This document shows, piece by piece, positions 1-11,675 of a stretch of DNA of 64,000 nt; the first letter of the stretch is position 1; every line of letters starts with the position of its first letter. The DNA is from Branchiostoma floridae. Lineage: Eukaryota; Chordata; Leptocardii; Amphioxiformes; Branchiostomatidae. The notes under the pieces are model-generated. The model was not told the DNA's origin. It did not search any database and was given only the letters and a program-made list of their open reading frames with translations. The DNA lies in assembly GCF_000003815.2 (NCBI RefSeq), contig NC_049991.1, positions 13,807,685-13,871,684 on the forward strand, given 5' to 3'. A program made the translations under genes and the position numbers.

Positions 1-60
1 CAATAAAGGTCTTCATTCATTCATTAAAGGCTATGGTGGCGCGGTCCCAGGCGCAGGGTA
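1..60. repeat. Possible repeat or transcript 3' end with ATTC microsatellite
   Basis: The window opens with an AATAAA hexamer (2-7) followed by a short ATTC run. This arrangement resembles the tail of a non-LTR element or a transcript end, but the element itself would lie outside the window. Confidence 0.2.
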
Positions 61-472
61 ACAATCAACACGATTTGTGCACCAGCGAAATTCTTATTGA
101 TCTGTAATGGCGAAGGTAGAGAAAATGACGGGAGGCGTAACTCATGTTTGATGACACGGCTTTGAATGTAGACGGCCGAAATTAACGGCGACTTATCTAT
201 TTGTTACGCTACAAGAATCGCGTCTAAAATTACGGCGAGGGGCCTGTACCCAAAAAAAACACGGCCTCGTCAACCTATCACGGCATCGTAGCTTCCGCCC
301 TTTCCAAGGAAAAAATGTTGGAGACGTGGGGTTACTGCTGACATATAATCTGACAAGGTACACAATTCAGCGGAACGCGACCTCTGGAAGCAAGCCATGC
401 TACGCCGTGCCATGCCAACGACACACCCCATCGCCGCGGACCCACGCCATTTCGTCCGCTCGCCCCTCGACA

Positions 473-490
473 AACACACACACACACACA
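473..490. repeat. (AC)n microsatellite
   Basis: Short uninterrupted run of CA dinucleotides. Overlapping open frames here are products of the repeat and are not proposed as genes. Confidence 0.8.
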
Positions 491-756
491 GCTGTCAGAC
501 CCTTCCTCAAACCACTTCCCTCCTTCCCTAACTAGAGGAAACAAAAATATAGAAAGAGAAAGAACAGGAAAGTACTGTTCAACAGTGCGATAGGTAAAAC
601 TATGTGTTTAGTGGACGGGTGCGGGGGTAGTAGGAATTCTGGTCACGATCGCCGCCATGCATTAGTCCCCTAATCCACTAAACCATGCCCTTTGTGGCGC
701 TGACGGGCCATGGCTGCAGTACAGCACTGGAAAAGTCGTGATAGAAGATATCTTAC

Positions 757-1048
757 CTGATCCAAGAGACTGCACAGAATGCGGGTAGCCGTACTTCCCG
801 TGGCCGTGCCCGAAGTGAGGGTGCAGACCGCCGGGATGACCGCCCTGCCCGGGGTGCCCGCCCGCCGGAGTGCCGACTCTGGCCAAGTCGGCGCTCGCGG
901 CCTGGCGCGGACCCAGCCCGCCGGGAGGGCCGGGGACGTGCGGTGGAGGCGCTTCGCTGAACCCCGCTCCGGGGACCCGTGGTGTCAGGGCCGGGAGGTG
1001 CGGGTGGCTGTGGCGGCCGTCCAGGCTGAATTCCTGGCGACCGTCCAT
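757..1048 (-). CDS. Probable first coding exon, Pro/Gly/His-rich protein
   Basis: Minus-strand open segment starting at ATG 1048-1046, the first ATG after an in-frame TAG in the same exon. It gives 97 codons plus one base and stops at a strong donor (CAG|GTAAGA) at 757. A pyrimidine-rich acceptor (ttttgtatttgcag) sits at 1138, so the exon is probably 757-1137 with a short 5' UTR. The protein starts MDGRQEFSLDGR and is rich in Pro, Gly and His, with a GHGHGKYGYPHSVQSLGS end. The segment is CpG-rich against AT-rich flanks. Such N-termini are common in developmental transcription factors, but no DNA-binding domain lies in the window and I do not recognise the family. The rest of the gene would lie beyond the left edge. 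A CRE-bearing 5' exon near 8.8-8.95 kb could belong to it (inference). Confidence 0.42.
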
Positions 1049-1137
1049 TTCGATCCGGCGTATCTTCAACTGAAGAACTTCAACTTGACTCACGAACTGG
1101 GGTTCTCCGGACAGCTCGGTCTACATCCAGGCCGTCC

Positions 1138-4100
1138 CTGCAAATACAAAAGGCGGTTTGTTAGCCGCTGAAACACGATCTGTTTGACGTGCAAACATGT
1201 CATCATCATACGGACTCCCTAGCAGAGCCCACCTTCATTAAAAAATAAAGGAAAATTCGAGGCAACGAGGACCAGCTGATAATCATGAAGCAGCATTAAC
1301 CCTGAAGACATGACAGGGGAAGGCGATTACATTATATGTTACAGGGAACACAAGCAGCTGTATGCGGGGTCCGTGTGTGATCGAGGATCGGATCCATTGT
1401 AACTGACACTGACGGTGCACAATTCGGCCAAACGGGAAAACATGCTGCAAATCACTGGCAGTTGCGCCACCCGGACAGTCAGTTCCGCAGATAAAAACGG
1501 GAAAAAAACGCACAGGGATGAGACACATCCTAGAGGTATGGTGTCCTTGTGCGATGGGTCAGGGAAGATGCGTTTCTTGCATGCAGAATAAGGTCCATGG
1601 CATTGTAAAAAAATGGATGCAGCAGGTTCTGGGCAACAGACAATATACGCAATTTCACAAAAACCTAAAGACACACAAAACGCAACTGAAACAAACAACA
1701 TTAATGGAAACGTTTCCAAAAATCCAATGAAGAAAATTCTGACTAACGGTAGAAACCCTTTTTTTCTGTATTCTTCTCCCATAAAAAACACCAGTATGTT
1801 GCACACGACTATCTCAGCGAAAAACGAACTGTAATAAATAATTACTGGACTGTCACATATAAATTATGCCCCTGTAGCAAAGAGGGGCCGCCAAGCAACA
1901 GTTATCTGCGACAAACTCACGAAAATGCAATCAAATCGCCATTTTCTCTCATTAGAAGGTGAAACATACGATTACTGAGAACCAATGGGACAGGGTTGGT
2001 CGTCGAGGTGTGGTCTGATTTATGAAAGCAAGGAGGTGTAGCCCGCCGGCTGTGTTGCTGGCAATACAAAAGAACTTGAGCGAAAAGAAAATCATGAATG
2101 CCCAAATAAATAATATATGTGTTTGGGGAATGTTGACGGATAAATCGGTGTCCTGGTGCGCGATGATCGGATTGTACAGAATATTCAAGCGCTTACCGCT
2201 GGTGACTTTCGAGAAAAACAGACACACTACTGAACAGATAAGGGGCGTTCGTGTCTGCGTCCATAAGACTTAGCTGGTTTCTGGGTGACTTGTAATATTA
2301 AATCCTTCCCGCCAGTTGAGAATCTTACGAGATGGTTCAAATAACGACTGTAACGACAAATGAGCATATACCGTGAAATTCTGAGCCACAACATCGAAGT
2401 TTCCACTCATTTTCCGGCACAAAACGTGAGAAAATCTTACAGATGTGGATATACACACTTCAGACGATGTGTTCTTTGGACCTTCTTGTTTCGACCCAGA
2501 CTGCACGTTTTTGAAAAGGAGCTCGGATTGTGTTTGGCATTCTATAGGTACGAGCGCTGCCCACAACACACATATGTAACAGGTATTTGTTCATTTTGAA
2601 AGAACAGCTATTGCTTGGTGGCAAAACAACCACAACCAACACGGGGGGACACAATAATTCTGACTGAAAATCGTCTACGTATATTCAAGACGGTATTTGA
2701 ATGGTCGAATCTAGACATTCAGCTTAGAGAATTTTGTCATATTTCTGCAGCAAACACCCTGCCTAGCTGCCCAACACGCCTTGTATCCCTGGTATTACTA
2801 TTTGCGTAGCTCTACGCCTGCAGTTGAGGAGTATTTCGTGCCCATGTAAGTACTAGACCACCGAACTATTTACCCAACCAATGGCGGCTCCCCGCAGCGC
2901 CACCCGTGCTCACGTACGAGCAAGACCAACAAAAGTCAATTTATGTCGATTTATGACAAACTCAAAATCGGCAAAATTGGGGGCTTTTCAATTAACTTTA
3001 AACAACGTCACTTTTCCGTTTATCTAAGGAAAACGCAAATAAACTGCTGCTCATTGCAATTGAGATGTTTTGTTGCCAAACGCCACAATATATACTAGTA
3101 ACCTCAGATCTAAACTATACCCTACATACAATCGCTAATTGAATATTACATTGTAGGATTTGGGATAAGATGTATGGAGAGAACCAGTTTAACTGTACCG
3201 GTCTTGTTCGGATTTTAAGAACAGCAAGATTACATGGGATAAGACTATCAGTAGGTCTAGTTTCCTACTAAACAGAACGCCTTTTCTATTCACTGTATGT
3301 GCGCTGCGTTGGTACATGGATTAAAGATGGCACGATTGCATCGGGCGCGCGCCCAAACCAAGGGGAATTTTGTGTCTTACGACACAGTGGACGGAAAATT
3401 TCACCTAAAAATAATTTTCCGTGGATCCACAGCCATACTATGCTATCCTGTCCAAAGTTCAAGCATTTCTATCGGCGAGCGGCTGAAAAATAGGAGATTT
3501 TGCGTGGATTGTCTGTCTTGTGCGCGCCAGAGGTACAACCTCGACTGTCTACGGTTGGAACCTTGTCTGGCTTTTTTGTCTTACTAGATTGCCGTTAAGG
3601 TAATCGCGATATCTATATTTACAAAGGCCTTTTGAGATAAAATATTAAAGAGAATGGCCAATGCTGTGGGCGTAAGCGTACAAAGACAATTGGTACTGGT
3701 AGGATAGCCTCTCCCAGGCCTTCCTATGGGGGGTTATAGAAAACTGAATTCGGCACAAGTACTGAAGTAGGCTGAAAATTTGGCCGGCAAAATCAGCTAA
3801 GGATAAGGGCACCATTCGATGGCAAATGTGGCTAAATTCCCATGGCAAATTTTCTTCTTAAAGCCTTTGACTGGTGGAAATTAGAATAGCTTTGAGCGCT
3901 GTTATATAAAAGCGCACTTTTCCACAACACTTGACTGTCAGAAAAACTCGCCGTGCAGGGCTCCCGTAAGGTGCTCAGGTTATGCCCAACAAACAATACT
4001 CTACATGGTACCCAAAGTCGCCTGTTTTGAAACTAGGAAATCGACGTATTGTTCATGGATTCGGCTATTAAAACGTGAACCACCGCGTAGCCGAATGCCC

Positions 4101-6143
4101 CCTTGGCTGTTATGCCGGTGGCTTGTTCTTGGAGAATATATGTACTAGTAGTAGTGCTAATAAAATGTCATCGCAAAAGACGGCGTCAAATGTCTACTTT
4201 ATCCCTTAGATCTATACGACGATAAACATTTCTTTGCAAAAATATCACGTTATCATATTATTTTTCATACAGGTAACCACAAGATCTGAGTCGATTTTCT
4301 AGAAAAGGGAGTTCTGTCTTCAGACCGAACCACTCACTGATCTACACAAGAAGTACTTAGTATGCTTGCTTACGAGAAGTGGGCTAAGCTTTATTTCTCA
4401 TTGGAGATAACAATTTTATCAAACATGTACAAATCATAATCGCCAATAACAACCTTACACAACGTCACGGCTCCAAAAACATAAGATACAAATTTACAAA
4501 GGTTTTAGCCCAAGTTAACCTAGTTCAGGATATGCTGAAGGCAACATGTGATCACTGGACTACTGCTTGGTAGAAAGAAGGTCTCCCTAAAATCCTCTTG
4601 GTAGAAGCCCTTATGCAAACCAAGGTGCAAACTAAACAAAAGGCAATGCTCTGCTATCGAGTGCATTCAAATCATGTAGTTTTTGAAACAACTGAAATCG
4701 TGCTGGCTTGAAACGTTGTTGTGATTGTTGCAGTGAGACCACAATCCCGATCACATCGTTCCAAGACCACGCCGCGACATCGTGCTTCATACAACACACG
4801 TCCATTGTTGAACCCGCCAAATCAAAATGGCTACAGCACCGCGCGCGGGTATAGGCAACAAACCGCGCCCCAATCCACTCAGAAACAAGCGCCTCACGTC
4901 AAAACCTACCGCACAATTTACACCTAGATAATTTTCCCACATCCCTAACGACACAACCAGTAAGAAATGTAAATTTTTCTGCAATTTGGCTGGTGAAAAG
5001 AACCGGTAGATGCAATTTTCTGTCCGTCGCTTGTGTAAAAGACGAACATCTCTGTACCTTCCACTGCGTAATGCTTACACTCCATTTCGCTGTACACTGA
5101 ATACGTGGAACAATTTTGGACAAAGGTTATATTCCTCTGCAAATTTTATAACTTGACGTTGAATATTAGATACTGGGATAGGATTGAGGGTTTCTATAAC
5201 AGTTATAGCCGTGGTGGGTCGGCGGAACTGAGACACGCACTACACAGACAGTGATACACATCCAACGAACGCGCCTGTTTGGCCGATTTTTGCACACGCT
5301 CGCCAAGGCAGCTCCGCGCTCCGGTTGTCGGGCCGGCATGGCGGTCGGGCCGTAGGAACCCCTACAGACGTACCGGTGACCATGGCCAAAATCGATTTAC
5401 CAGTAATTCTTCTAAAACTCCTCGACACAAATGTTTATAAAAATGGTAAGGACAAGCTTTAACCTTGTTGCGTTTTAGTAGGGCGGGTAAAACCGTTGAA
5501 ATCGCGCGTTGCTTCATGAATGTAGAATGAAATCCCCATCTGTACCCCATTGAATGACAACAAGTGGCGCTCTCGTCAACAGGATTCATTAAAAAAAACG
5601 AGCGAAGAGAATTTTCGTAACGTTCTGTCAGTCACCCTTCTTTTATCACTAATCTACTCATTGGTTCGAAAACTTTCTTCGAATTAGTAAAACTTTAAGA
5701 AACGTTGGTTGTCAATCATGAACGGTTTACGAGAGACGTATATACGTGCACTTCAGCGGCAAGCTATCAGATTCAATCAGCTATTCGTGAAAATTTGGCA
5801 GGAAAAACAATTCCAATCCGTTAAATGCCTCCCATGTCGTTCAAAATCCCGATTTAAACCATACAAATGGGAACGGATATTTTTTTCGCTTTATTTCTGC
5901 AGCATATCACCAGAGACTTTATGTGGGCAGAAAGAAGAAACGACAATAAAAACTAAAGCCGTCCGTCTGGTTGGGCAACATCATTTATCAATAAACTATC
6001 TGACGTTCAATCTCAATTCAAAACGAACGGATAAAATATAAGATGCCACGGCAAGTGGATGATATGTCTGTTCTTTGTTCTTTGATTAAAAACGACCTTC
6101 TGGAAATACTTCTGTGGATGGTATCAGGAAATGCGAGTTTCCC
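1138..6143. other. Noncoding stretch, intronic or intergenic
   Basis: AT-rich sequence with many stops in all frames. Open frames of 60-99 codons appear on both strands, but none shows a recognisable domain and few are bounded by credible splice sites. A CpG-rich patch at about 5230-5400 is open on the minus strand for about 50 codons after an acceptor-like AG, but is too weak to call. I see no RNA gene here. Confidence 0.5.
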
Positions 6144-6350
6144 AACCACCCCACGATTCCGCGTAGTCTCTAGTAGACTCTACTATAAGTCCAATAGACC
6201 AAAGACATGGTGCCCTAGATAGATGGATAACTTGTAGAATATGTATCTAGGGCATCATGTCTTAAGTCTACTGGACCAAATTCTATTTTTCCAGCGACCT
6301 ATGGAGTCTAGCAGAGTCTACGAGAGACTATGCGGACCGGTGCGGTGGTT
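6144..6350. mobile_element. Fold-back (palindromic) element, MITE-like
   Basis: The two halves are inverted copies of each other over roughly 95 bp each. The outer ends AACCACC (6144-6150) and GGTGGTT (6344-6350) pair. Inside them TAGTCTCT...GTAGACTCT pairs with its complement near 6315-6332, and the inner GACATGGTGCCCTAGAT pairs with its complement at about 6236-6262. No clear target-site duplication was found. It has no coding capacity. It could be a fold-back transposon or a long structured RNA precursor. Confidence 0.6.
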
Positions 6351-7021
6351 AGCCAACAAGAAGAGTACAGATTGCGAATGGAGGGAAATGTAACCTTGCC
6401 GCAGATTGACTCTGCGGGCAAAATAATTGTTCCCCGTTTGCCAGATTCTATGGTTTACACCACTGCAGAAGGACCTGGTGAAGGCTAATGATTCGAGGCT
6501 AGTTTTGCGGGCAAAACGTGCTACATTTCTCAGCTAAACGCGCACTGTACTAAAATACGTTAACAGCCAAATGCAGTCGTGCTAACGAATAAACAAACAA
6601 AATTAACTATGCCGTTTCAATGGAGAGCAAGGGGACACAAATCTAGCAGCTTCATTTACAAGAGAAAGGAGAAGAACTATTCAACTGTGTTTATTTGGAA
6701 AATTTCGTTACCGTGGGTGGGGAGTGGACGATAGAAAGTGCCGCGTAAGAACTTCTGATAGAAACCATGAGGAAGTCGAGACTGCCCCCCTCCCACCAAA
6801 ATGCGGTTGAAAACAGGGCGGAACTGTGTGACATGGAGCTGAAGGTGATGCTTGACAGATACGGGCTGGTACGGTCGGCCATAAATAGCCGTTTGGTTTA
6901 AATTTCTATCAATATCCAGCACACCTAAATCAGCGACATCTACTTTCCTTAAACTTCCTCAAAATTAAAAGTACCCCGGCAGAACTGATACAGAGAATGT
7001 TGTTTGTGATTTCTGCCCCAG

Positions 7022-7087
7022 TCCTCCTCGTGTCCCAGCCACCCGCCATGACTGCTGAGAGCCTGGAGGGCCCCGGACACCCCAGAC
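7022..7087 (+). CDS. Candidate small exon
   Basis: A GC-rich island in AT-rich surroundings. It is preceded by a good acceptor (tgatttctgccccag, AG at 7020-7021) and followed by a donor-like AGAC|GTGAGA at 7087. One frame is open throughout and contains ATG 7048 in a strong context (cccgccATGa), reading MTAESLEGPGHPR. The two other plus-strand frames contain stops. No protein family is recognised and no partner exon was found, so this is only a candidate. Confidence 0.18.
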
Positions 7088-8755
7088 GTGAGAGCATGTC
7101 GCATTCAAATTCAAACCTGGTGCCGGGTACAGCCCTATCGCGTTTTCCTCAGATATCCTGTCTTCAAAACAACTTTTACGGCATGGAGTTCTGTCGCTTC
7201 TAAAGGGATGGTTTGTGGGCGATGGCGCCACGTAGAAAATGTGGTGATAGAGGGCAAACAGTGTGTATTTTGCTTAGTTACAAAAACACGTTTGACTGAT
7301 GTACACACAAGATTCGACCAGACTACGCTCTATCCGTACACGAAAAGTGATATACACGCCACATTCCGTTCCTTTGGACACACCTACATTCACACCTGAG
7401 ATTGTTGTGCAAATTTGATCAACAACATCCAATGAAGACTGGTTCCTGAGTCTTTCAACAGAGATTCCCAAATCTGCATGCGAGCAAACGGAGCGTATGA
7501 ATGACACAGGCACACCGAGTAACACAATCACACAAAACGCAGTGCCGCCATTTGTAGGCAAACGATCCTACTGATTAAGAACAACCGTGAGACAATGTGC
7601 TTACATACTAGTAGCTACCTACCTTCGATAAAAACACACCCAGCGTTCACTATCGAAACAAACTTTACTCTACAGATTTTGAGAATTGTACACAAATGCT
7701 GTCAGAAACCAGACGGCCCTTCCCCACGGCCCCGACATAACAATGACCCACACAGGGCTGCGCTATCCAAGGAGAAAACAACATTCCACCCTCGATAACT
7801 ACGAAATCCGCCCCCCAAAATTCGCGATTCCTGCCAAAAACAATTTTTCCCGATACTCTGGCCTCTAATCTGTGTGATATTCCATGCATGACAACTTACA
7901 GAGGCGCGGAAAATTGTTTTGGAGCACCAAAATTGGGTCCGGAGGCTAGAACAGGATACTGGCGACCGAGTGACAAACAGGGTTCGATCAATTAGAGCCA
8001 AATTTATGCATGAGATACTAGCCCCTGGATACCTTACAACGGTGACCTTACTTTGCAAAAATCTATGTATTACGTGACATCGAACCGTGCTAAGTTTGGT
8101 ATTCATACATGTTCTTCTGGCGGCTGAGGACCAAAGACACGGAGCGAGAAACAGGAGGGTCACACCACCATAACAGTGTCACTCAGTAAAATGGAGCCAC
8201 GCCATTAGCGATCGTTTGTGGGTGGACTAACAAAACGGCGACCGAAAACACCAAAATTGGTCTGTTTTGCCGACAAGAATGACCTCGACGTCTTTCTATC
8301 CGTCTCCATGACAAGACAAAATCAGTGGCAACTAGACAAACGGTAAAATTCGTTTGAGGGAATCCGCAAATAGCTGTATTAACGTGGAAACGAGAGATTT
8401 TGAGTGCGACCACATGCAACTCGACACTAGGGAAGACTGAGAGCGCGGGTCACTCTCGCCTTCACCACGGGGCGAAAATCAATTTCGTACAAGAAGAGGC
8501 GGAGGAAAGACCCTAAAGATAATTTTCCTGGTTGCCCAGTAGCACACCCAACACTCTGAGCCAGAATTTCAAACTGATGAGAAAACCATACATTTGTTCT
8601 ACCCTATTTTGTGCTTGCGGAAACGGCCGTGGAGAGGGGCATTACTAAACTAACACAGAACGCCTGTCGACAAAACCGGCGCTAAATCCGGCCGTCTTTC
8701 ACACATCTTCGCCGTCAACTCACCGAGACAACTCCGAAAATAGTTTGGTACTTAC

Positions 8756-8950
8756 TTTGATCCATAAGAAACCAAAGAACGGACAACAGACGGGAGCAAT
8801 CCACGGAAACTGTGCCTGTAGCGCGGGTGTAAGTCCGAGCGCGCAGGGCCGTACGTCCGCGGTACTGTTGATTGCCTGGCTGTCTGCCGGGGCTACGCGG
8901 TCTGGCGCGGGGAACACACATTCTTGCCGGGCCAGACTGATTCAATTAGC
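8756..8950 (-). promoter_or_regulatory. Candidate minus-strand promoter and 5' exon with CRE
   Basis: CpG-rich segment ending, on the minus strand, at a consensus donor (AAA|GTAAGT, exon edge 8756). A perfect CRE (TGACGTCA, 8955-8962) lies just upstream. No long open frame links to the donor, so it could be a noncoding first exon. Its strand and position would suit the minus-strand coding exon at 757-1048, about 7.6 kb downstream. That link is inference. Confidence 0.25.
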
Positions 8951-8954
8951 TCGT

Positions 8955-8962
8955 TGACGTCA
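8955..8962. promoter_or_regulatory. CRE palindrome
   Basis: Perfect TGACGTCA, the full CREB/ATF binding consensus, at the edge of a CpG-rich block. Confidence 0.5.
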
Positions 8963-10998
8963 CCCGGAAAACAATGAGGCAGCGTCATGAATATTGCAAA
9001 GCTCGTCTAAAATCGATAAAGTTTATCGCCCCACGCCTTTTGTTTACACAGTAGAACCAATACAGTTTGAGTGTTCTAGTGATAACACATAAGACCGATG
9101 AAATTTCGCTGTTTCGAGCCGAACAAAGTTTGTTTTACCAATAAGTGTTCAGTGATAACGCATAATGTGATCTATTTTCCATTTATCTATATTTGTATCA
9201 AGCCTTCCGAATTCACAGACAATCATCAGACTTTTAAGCCAGATCTCGGTCATGATCATTCATGACAAGTGATAAACCGATCACAAGTTGGAGGCAAAGT
9301 TCGTGATGCAAACTTTCAGTACTATTACAAAGTAACCACAACCAACAAAATACATAGGAAAGCCCAACACGCATTCTTGTTAGTATATGCCCGTGTCGAT
9401 CAGCGCAGAGTAAACACGTCCGTGATTGGCGGGCTGCCAGCCCTTATCAACATGCCAGTGCTGCATTCAGGCCACCTGGCCGGTTTCAAGGCACCCCGTT
9501 TTTCAACAATACGTGCGACGGTTATGTCGGCCACGCCAACCGTCCCGTGCACGGATTGCCAAGGTGAGAACGCGCTTCTAGTGTGCGCGGTAACTGTGCC
9601 AGAACTATGGAAACGAAGATTTGAGCAAACCTATCGGTACAAATTGGAAACGTTTGTCCGGTCATGCGCTCATTTTGAGACATGGCACGAGGGACCTTTA
9701 GGACAGCGACTGGTTGGATGATTGATTGACCCCGAGGGCACAGGGCGCCCTGAAACCGGAACACCGTCGGGGTCTTTAATCACATGTCACTTGCGTCCTC
9801 AATTTCACAACTCCCAGCACGGCGGAACCGTGGCCCAGGCACGGCCCGGGACCCGGATGGAGGCCCGGGCGGTCACACGGTGGGTGCGCCGGCCGGGCAG
9901 GGGGGAGGGGTCACCGCGTCATTATGTACAAATAATAACCACATGATCACACAAAATTAACAACCACTTATCACACTGCTTCGTATATAACAGCACATCA
10001 GTTCAAACTGTCTTCCAACTGTGTATACGTTACCTTTGAAAGTTCTATAAATATTTCAGCGGTCACCTTCAGGAGTACAGAATCAATCTCCAGAAAGACA
10101 GATTGCTGCCGCGTTGTACACGCAATATCCAATATCCTAATATACACGGCCATATACAGAGTTGTAGGTGTTTGTGATTCAAGGGACCCTACAACATCTG
10201 TTATGGCGTAAGGCACAGTATATGACTGCCTTGTTAATATTCACCCAAGGTAGTCACCGTCGCCAACAGCCATACATACATACACAAACAGGAACCCACA
10301 CTGGAAAACTTGAACTGTTGTCATGAAACAAAATCCAGCAAAGCTCAACATGAGAAGATCATTCAAGATCGAGCTATAATGTACATTGCTGAACCTCTTA
10401 CGTTATGCAAAAAGGTATGTAGCCCCTTATAAAGACATGTAAGTCAATATTACAACTATTCACAGGTGATGAATAGCGTGGGTGTGTCTACTTCATGATT
10501 ATAATCTTTCGTCCTTTTGTTTTAATAATCGCAGCTAGCTAGTTACACACGGTGTCAAGTTTTATTGCGCACAGGCAACCAGAAATCCTCCGAAGGATTT
10601 TTCTGTAAGCGAAGGAGGTAACAATCAACGTTTGACTCAAACTATCCGCTGTACCGAATGCCACCACAGCTGTTGGACTTTGACCGTACTTTCGGTCGAC
10701 TGAACACTTTGTATCTTATTATCGCTTACAAAGCGATCTATGTATAACGTATAAATATACCAGTGTCCACATGAGCTCATTCCAAGATAATATCGTTACC
10801 GACTGTTCTGATTACGAGTTTCTCACGAAATACTTGATGAACCCTCCCGTGCTACCCTGCAAAGTCATGTCCGGCGGCGTGATATCGGCCCCCACAGTCA
10901 GCGCATTGTATCCGCTAGAGGCGGTTGCTGAGAGTCAAATCGACAATGGCGCAAACTAAAGACAAATTGCGTTGTTTTCTTTCCGCTCCGTTGCTTAC
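8963..10998. other. Noncoding stretch with one CpG-rich patch
   Basis: Mostly AT-rich. A short very GC-rich patch at about 9820-9920 could be an exon or a regulatory island, but no frame and splice-site combination stands out. A 150-codon open frame at 9269-9721 has no recognisable domain. A TATA-like GTATAAATATAC lies at about 10749-10760, just upstream of an open 62-codon frame (10771-10959). The spacing to that ATG is too short for a normal 5' UTR. Confidence 0.4.
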
Positions 10999-11144
10999 AT
11001 GTTTGCCACGTTGCTGGTTTTAGTTGGAATTGGAAAACTGTTATCAGTCCCAGCAACAGACAGACGGAACATGTCGGCAGGAGATCCTGTAGATCTAGGA
11101 ACTAGCCAAGGAACAAATAGAACTGCTATGGGTACAAAACCTAN
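10999..11144 (+). CDS. Partial exon, possible type II membrane protein N-terminus
   Basis: From ATG 10999 the frame is open into the assembly gap. It begins MFATLLVLVGIGKLL, a hydrophobic segment flanked downstream by Arg/Lys-containing sequence. Two N-glycosylation sequons follow (NMS, NRT) in a Gly/Thr-rich stem-like stretch. Such a layout (short N-terminus, signal anchor, glycosylated stem) is typical of Golgi sulfotransferases and glycosyltransferases, but no catalytic part is visible. GC-rich open sequence resumes after the gap (11563-11674, with further NAS sequons in one frame), so a longer exon may be hidden by the N run. Confidence 0.27.
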
Positions 11145-11559
11145 NNNNNNNNNNNNNNNNNNNNNNNNNNNNNNNNNNNNNNNNNNNNNNNNNNNNNNNN
11201 NNNNNNNNNNNNNNNNNNNNNNNNNNNNNNNNNNNNNNNNNNNNNNNNNNNNNNNNNNNNNNNNNNNNNNNNNNNNNNNNNNNNNNNNNNNNNNNNNNNN
11301 NNNNNNNNNNNNNNNNNNNNNNNNNNNNNNNNNNNNNNNNNNNNNNNNNNNNNNNNNNNNNNNNNNNNNNNNNNNNNNNNNNNNNNNNNNNNNNNNNNNN
11401 NNNNNNNNNNNNNNNNNNNNNNNNNNNNNNNNNNNNNNNNNNNNNNNNNNNNNNNNNNNNNNNNNNNNNNNNNNNNNNNNNNNNNNNNNNNNNNNNNNNN
11501 NNNNNNNNNNNNNNNNNNNNNNNNNNNNNNNNNNNNNNNNNNNNNNNNNNNNNNNNNNN
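11145..11559. other. Assembly gap
   Basis: Run of 415 N. Nothing can be said about its content, and its length may be an estimate. It interrupts what may be one exon. Confidence 0.99.
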
Positions 11560-11675
11560 TAAGAGCGCGACTCGGGTTGGAGGCTGGCGGGGGAGAATGC
11601 GAGTGATCCCGGGAATGCGTCAGCAGGAATATGTCCGCGTTTCAACAATCGCCACGAGGTGTCAGTCTGTGTAGG

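Noticed and set aside
662..756. Continuation of the MDGRQEF frame past 757
   Set aside because: A consensus donor ends the exon at 757 and the following residues look intronic.
9269..9721. 150-codon plus-strand open frame
   Set aside because: No domain, no splice sites, no promoter or poly(A) signal; probably chance.
10972..11648. Open frames of about 200 codons spanning the N run
   Set aside because: Most of their length is N, so the frames are artefacts of the gap.
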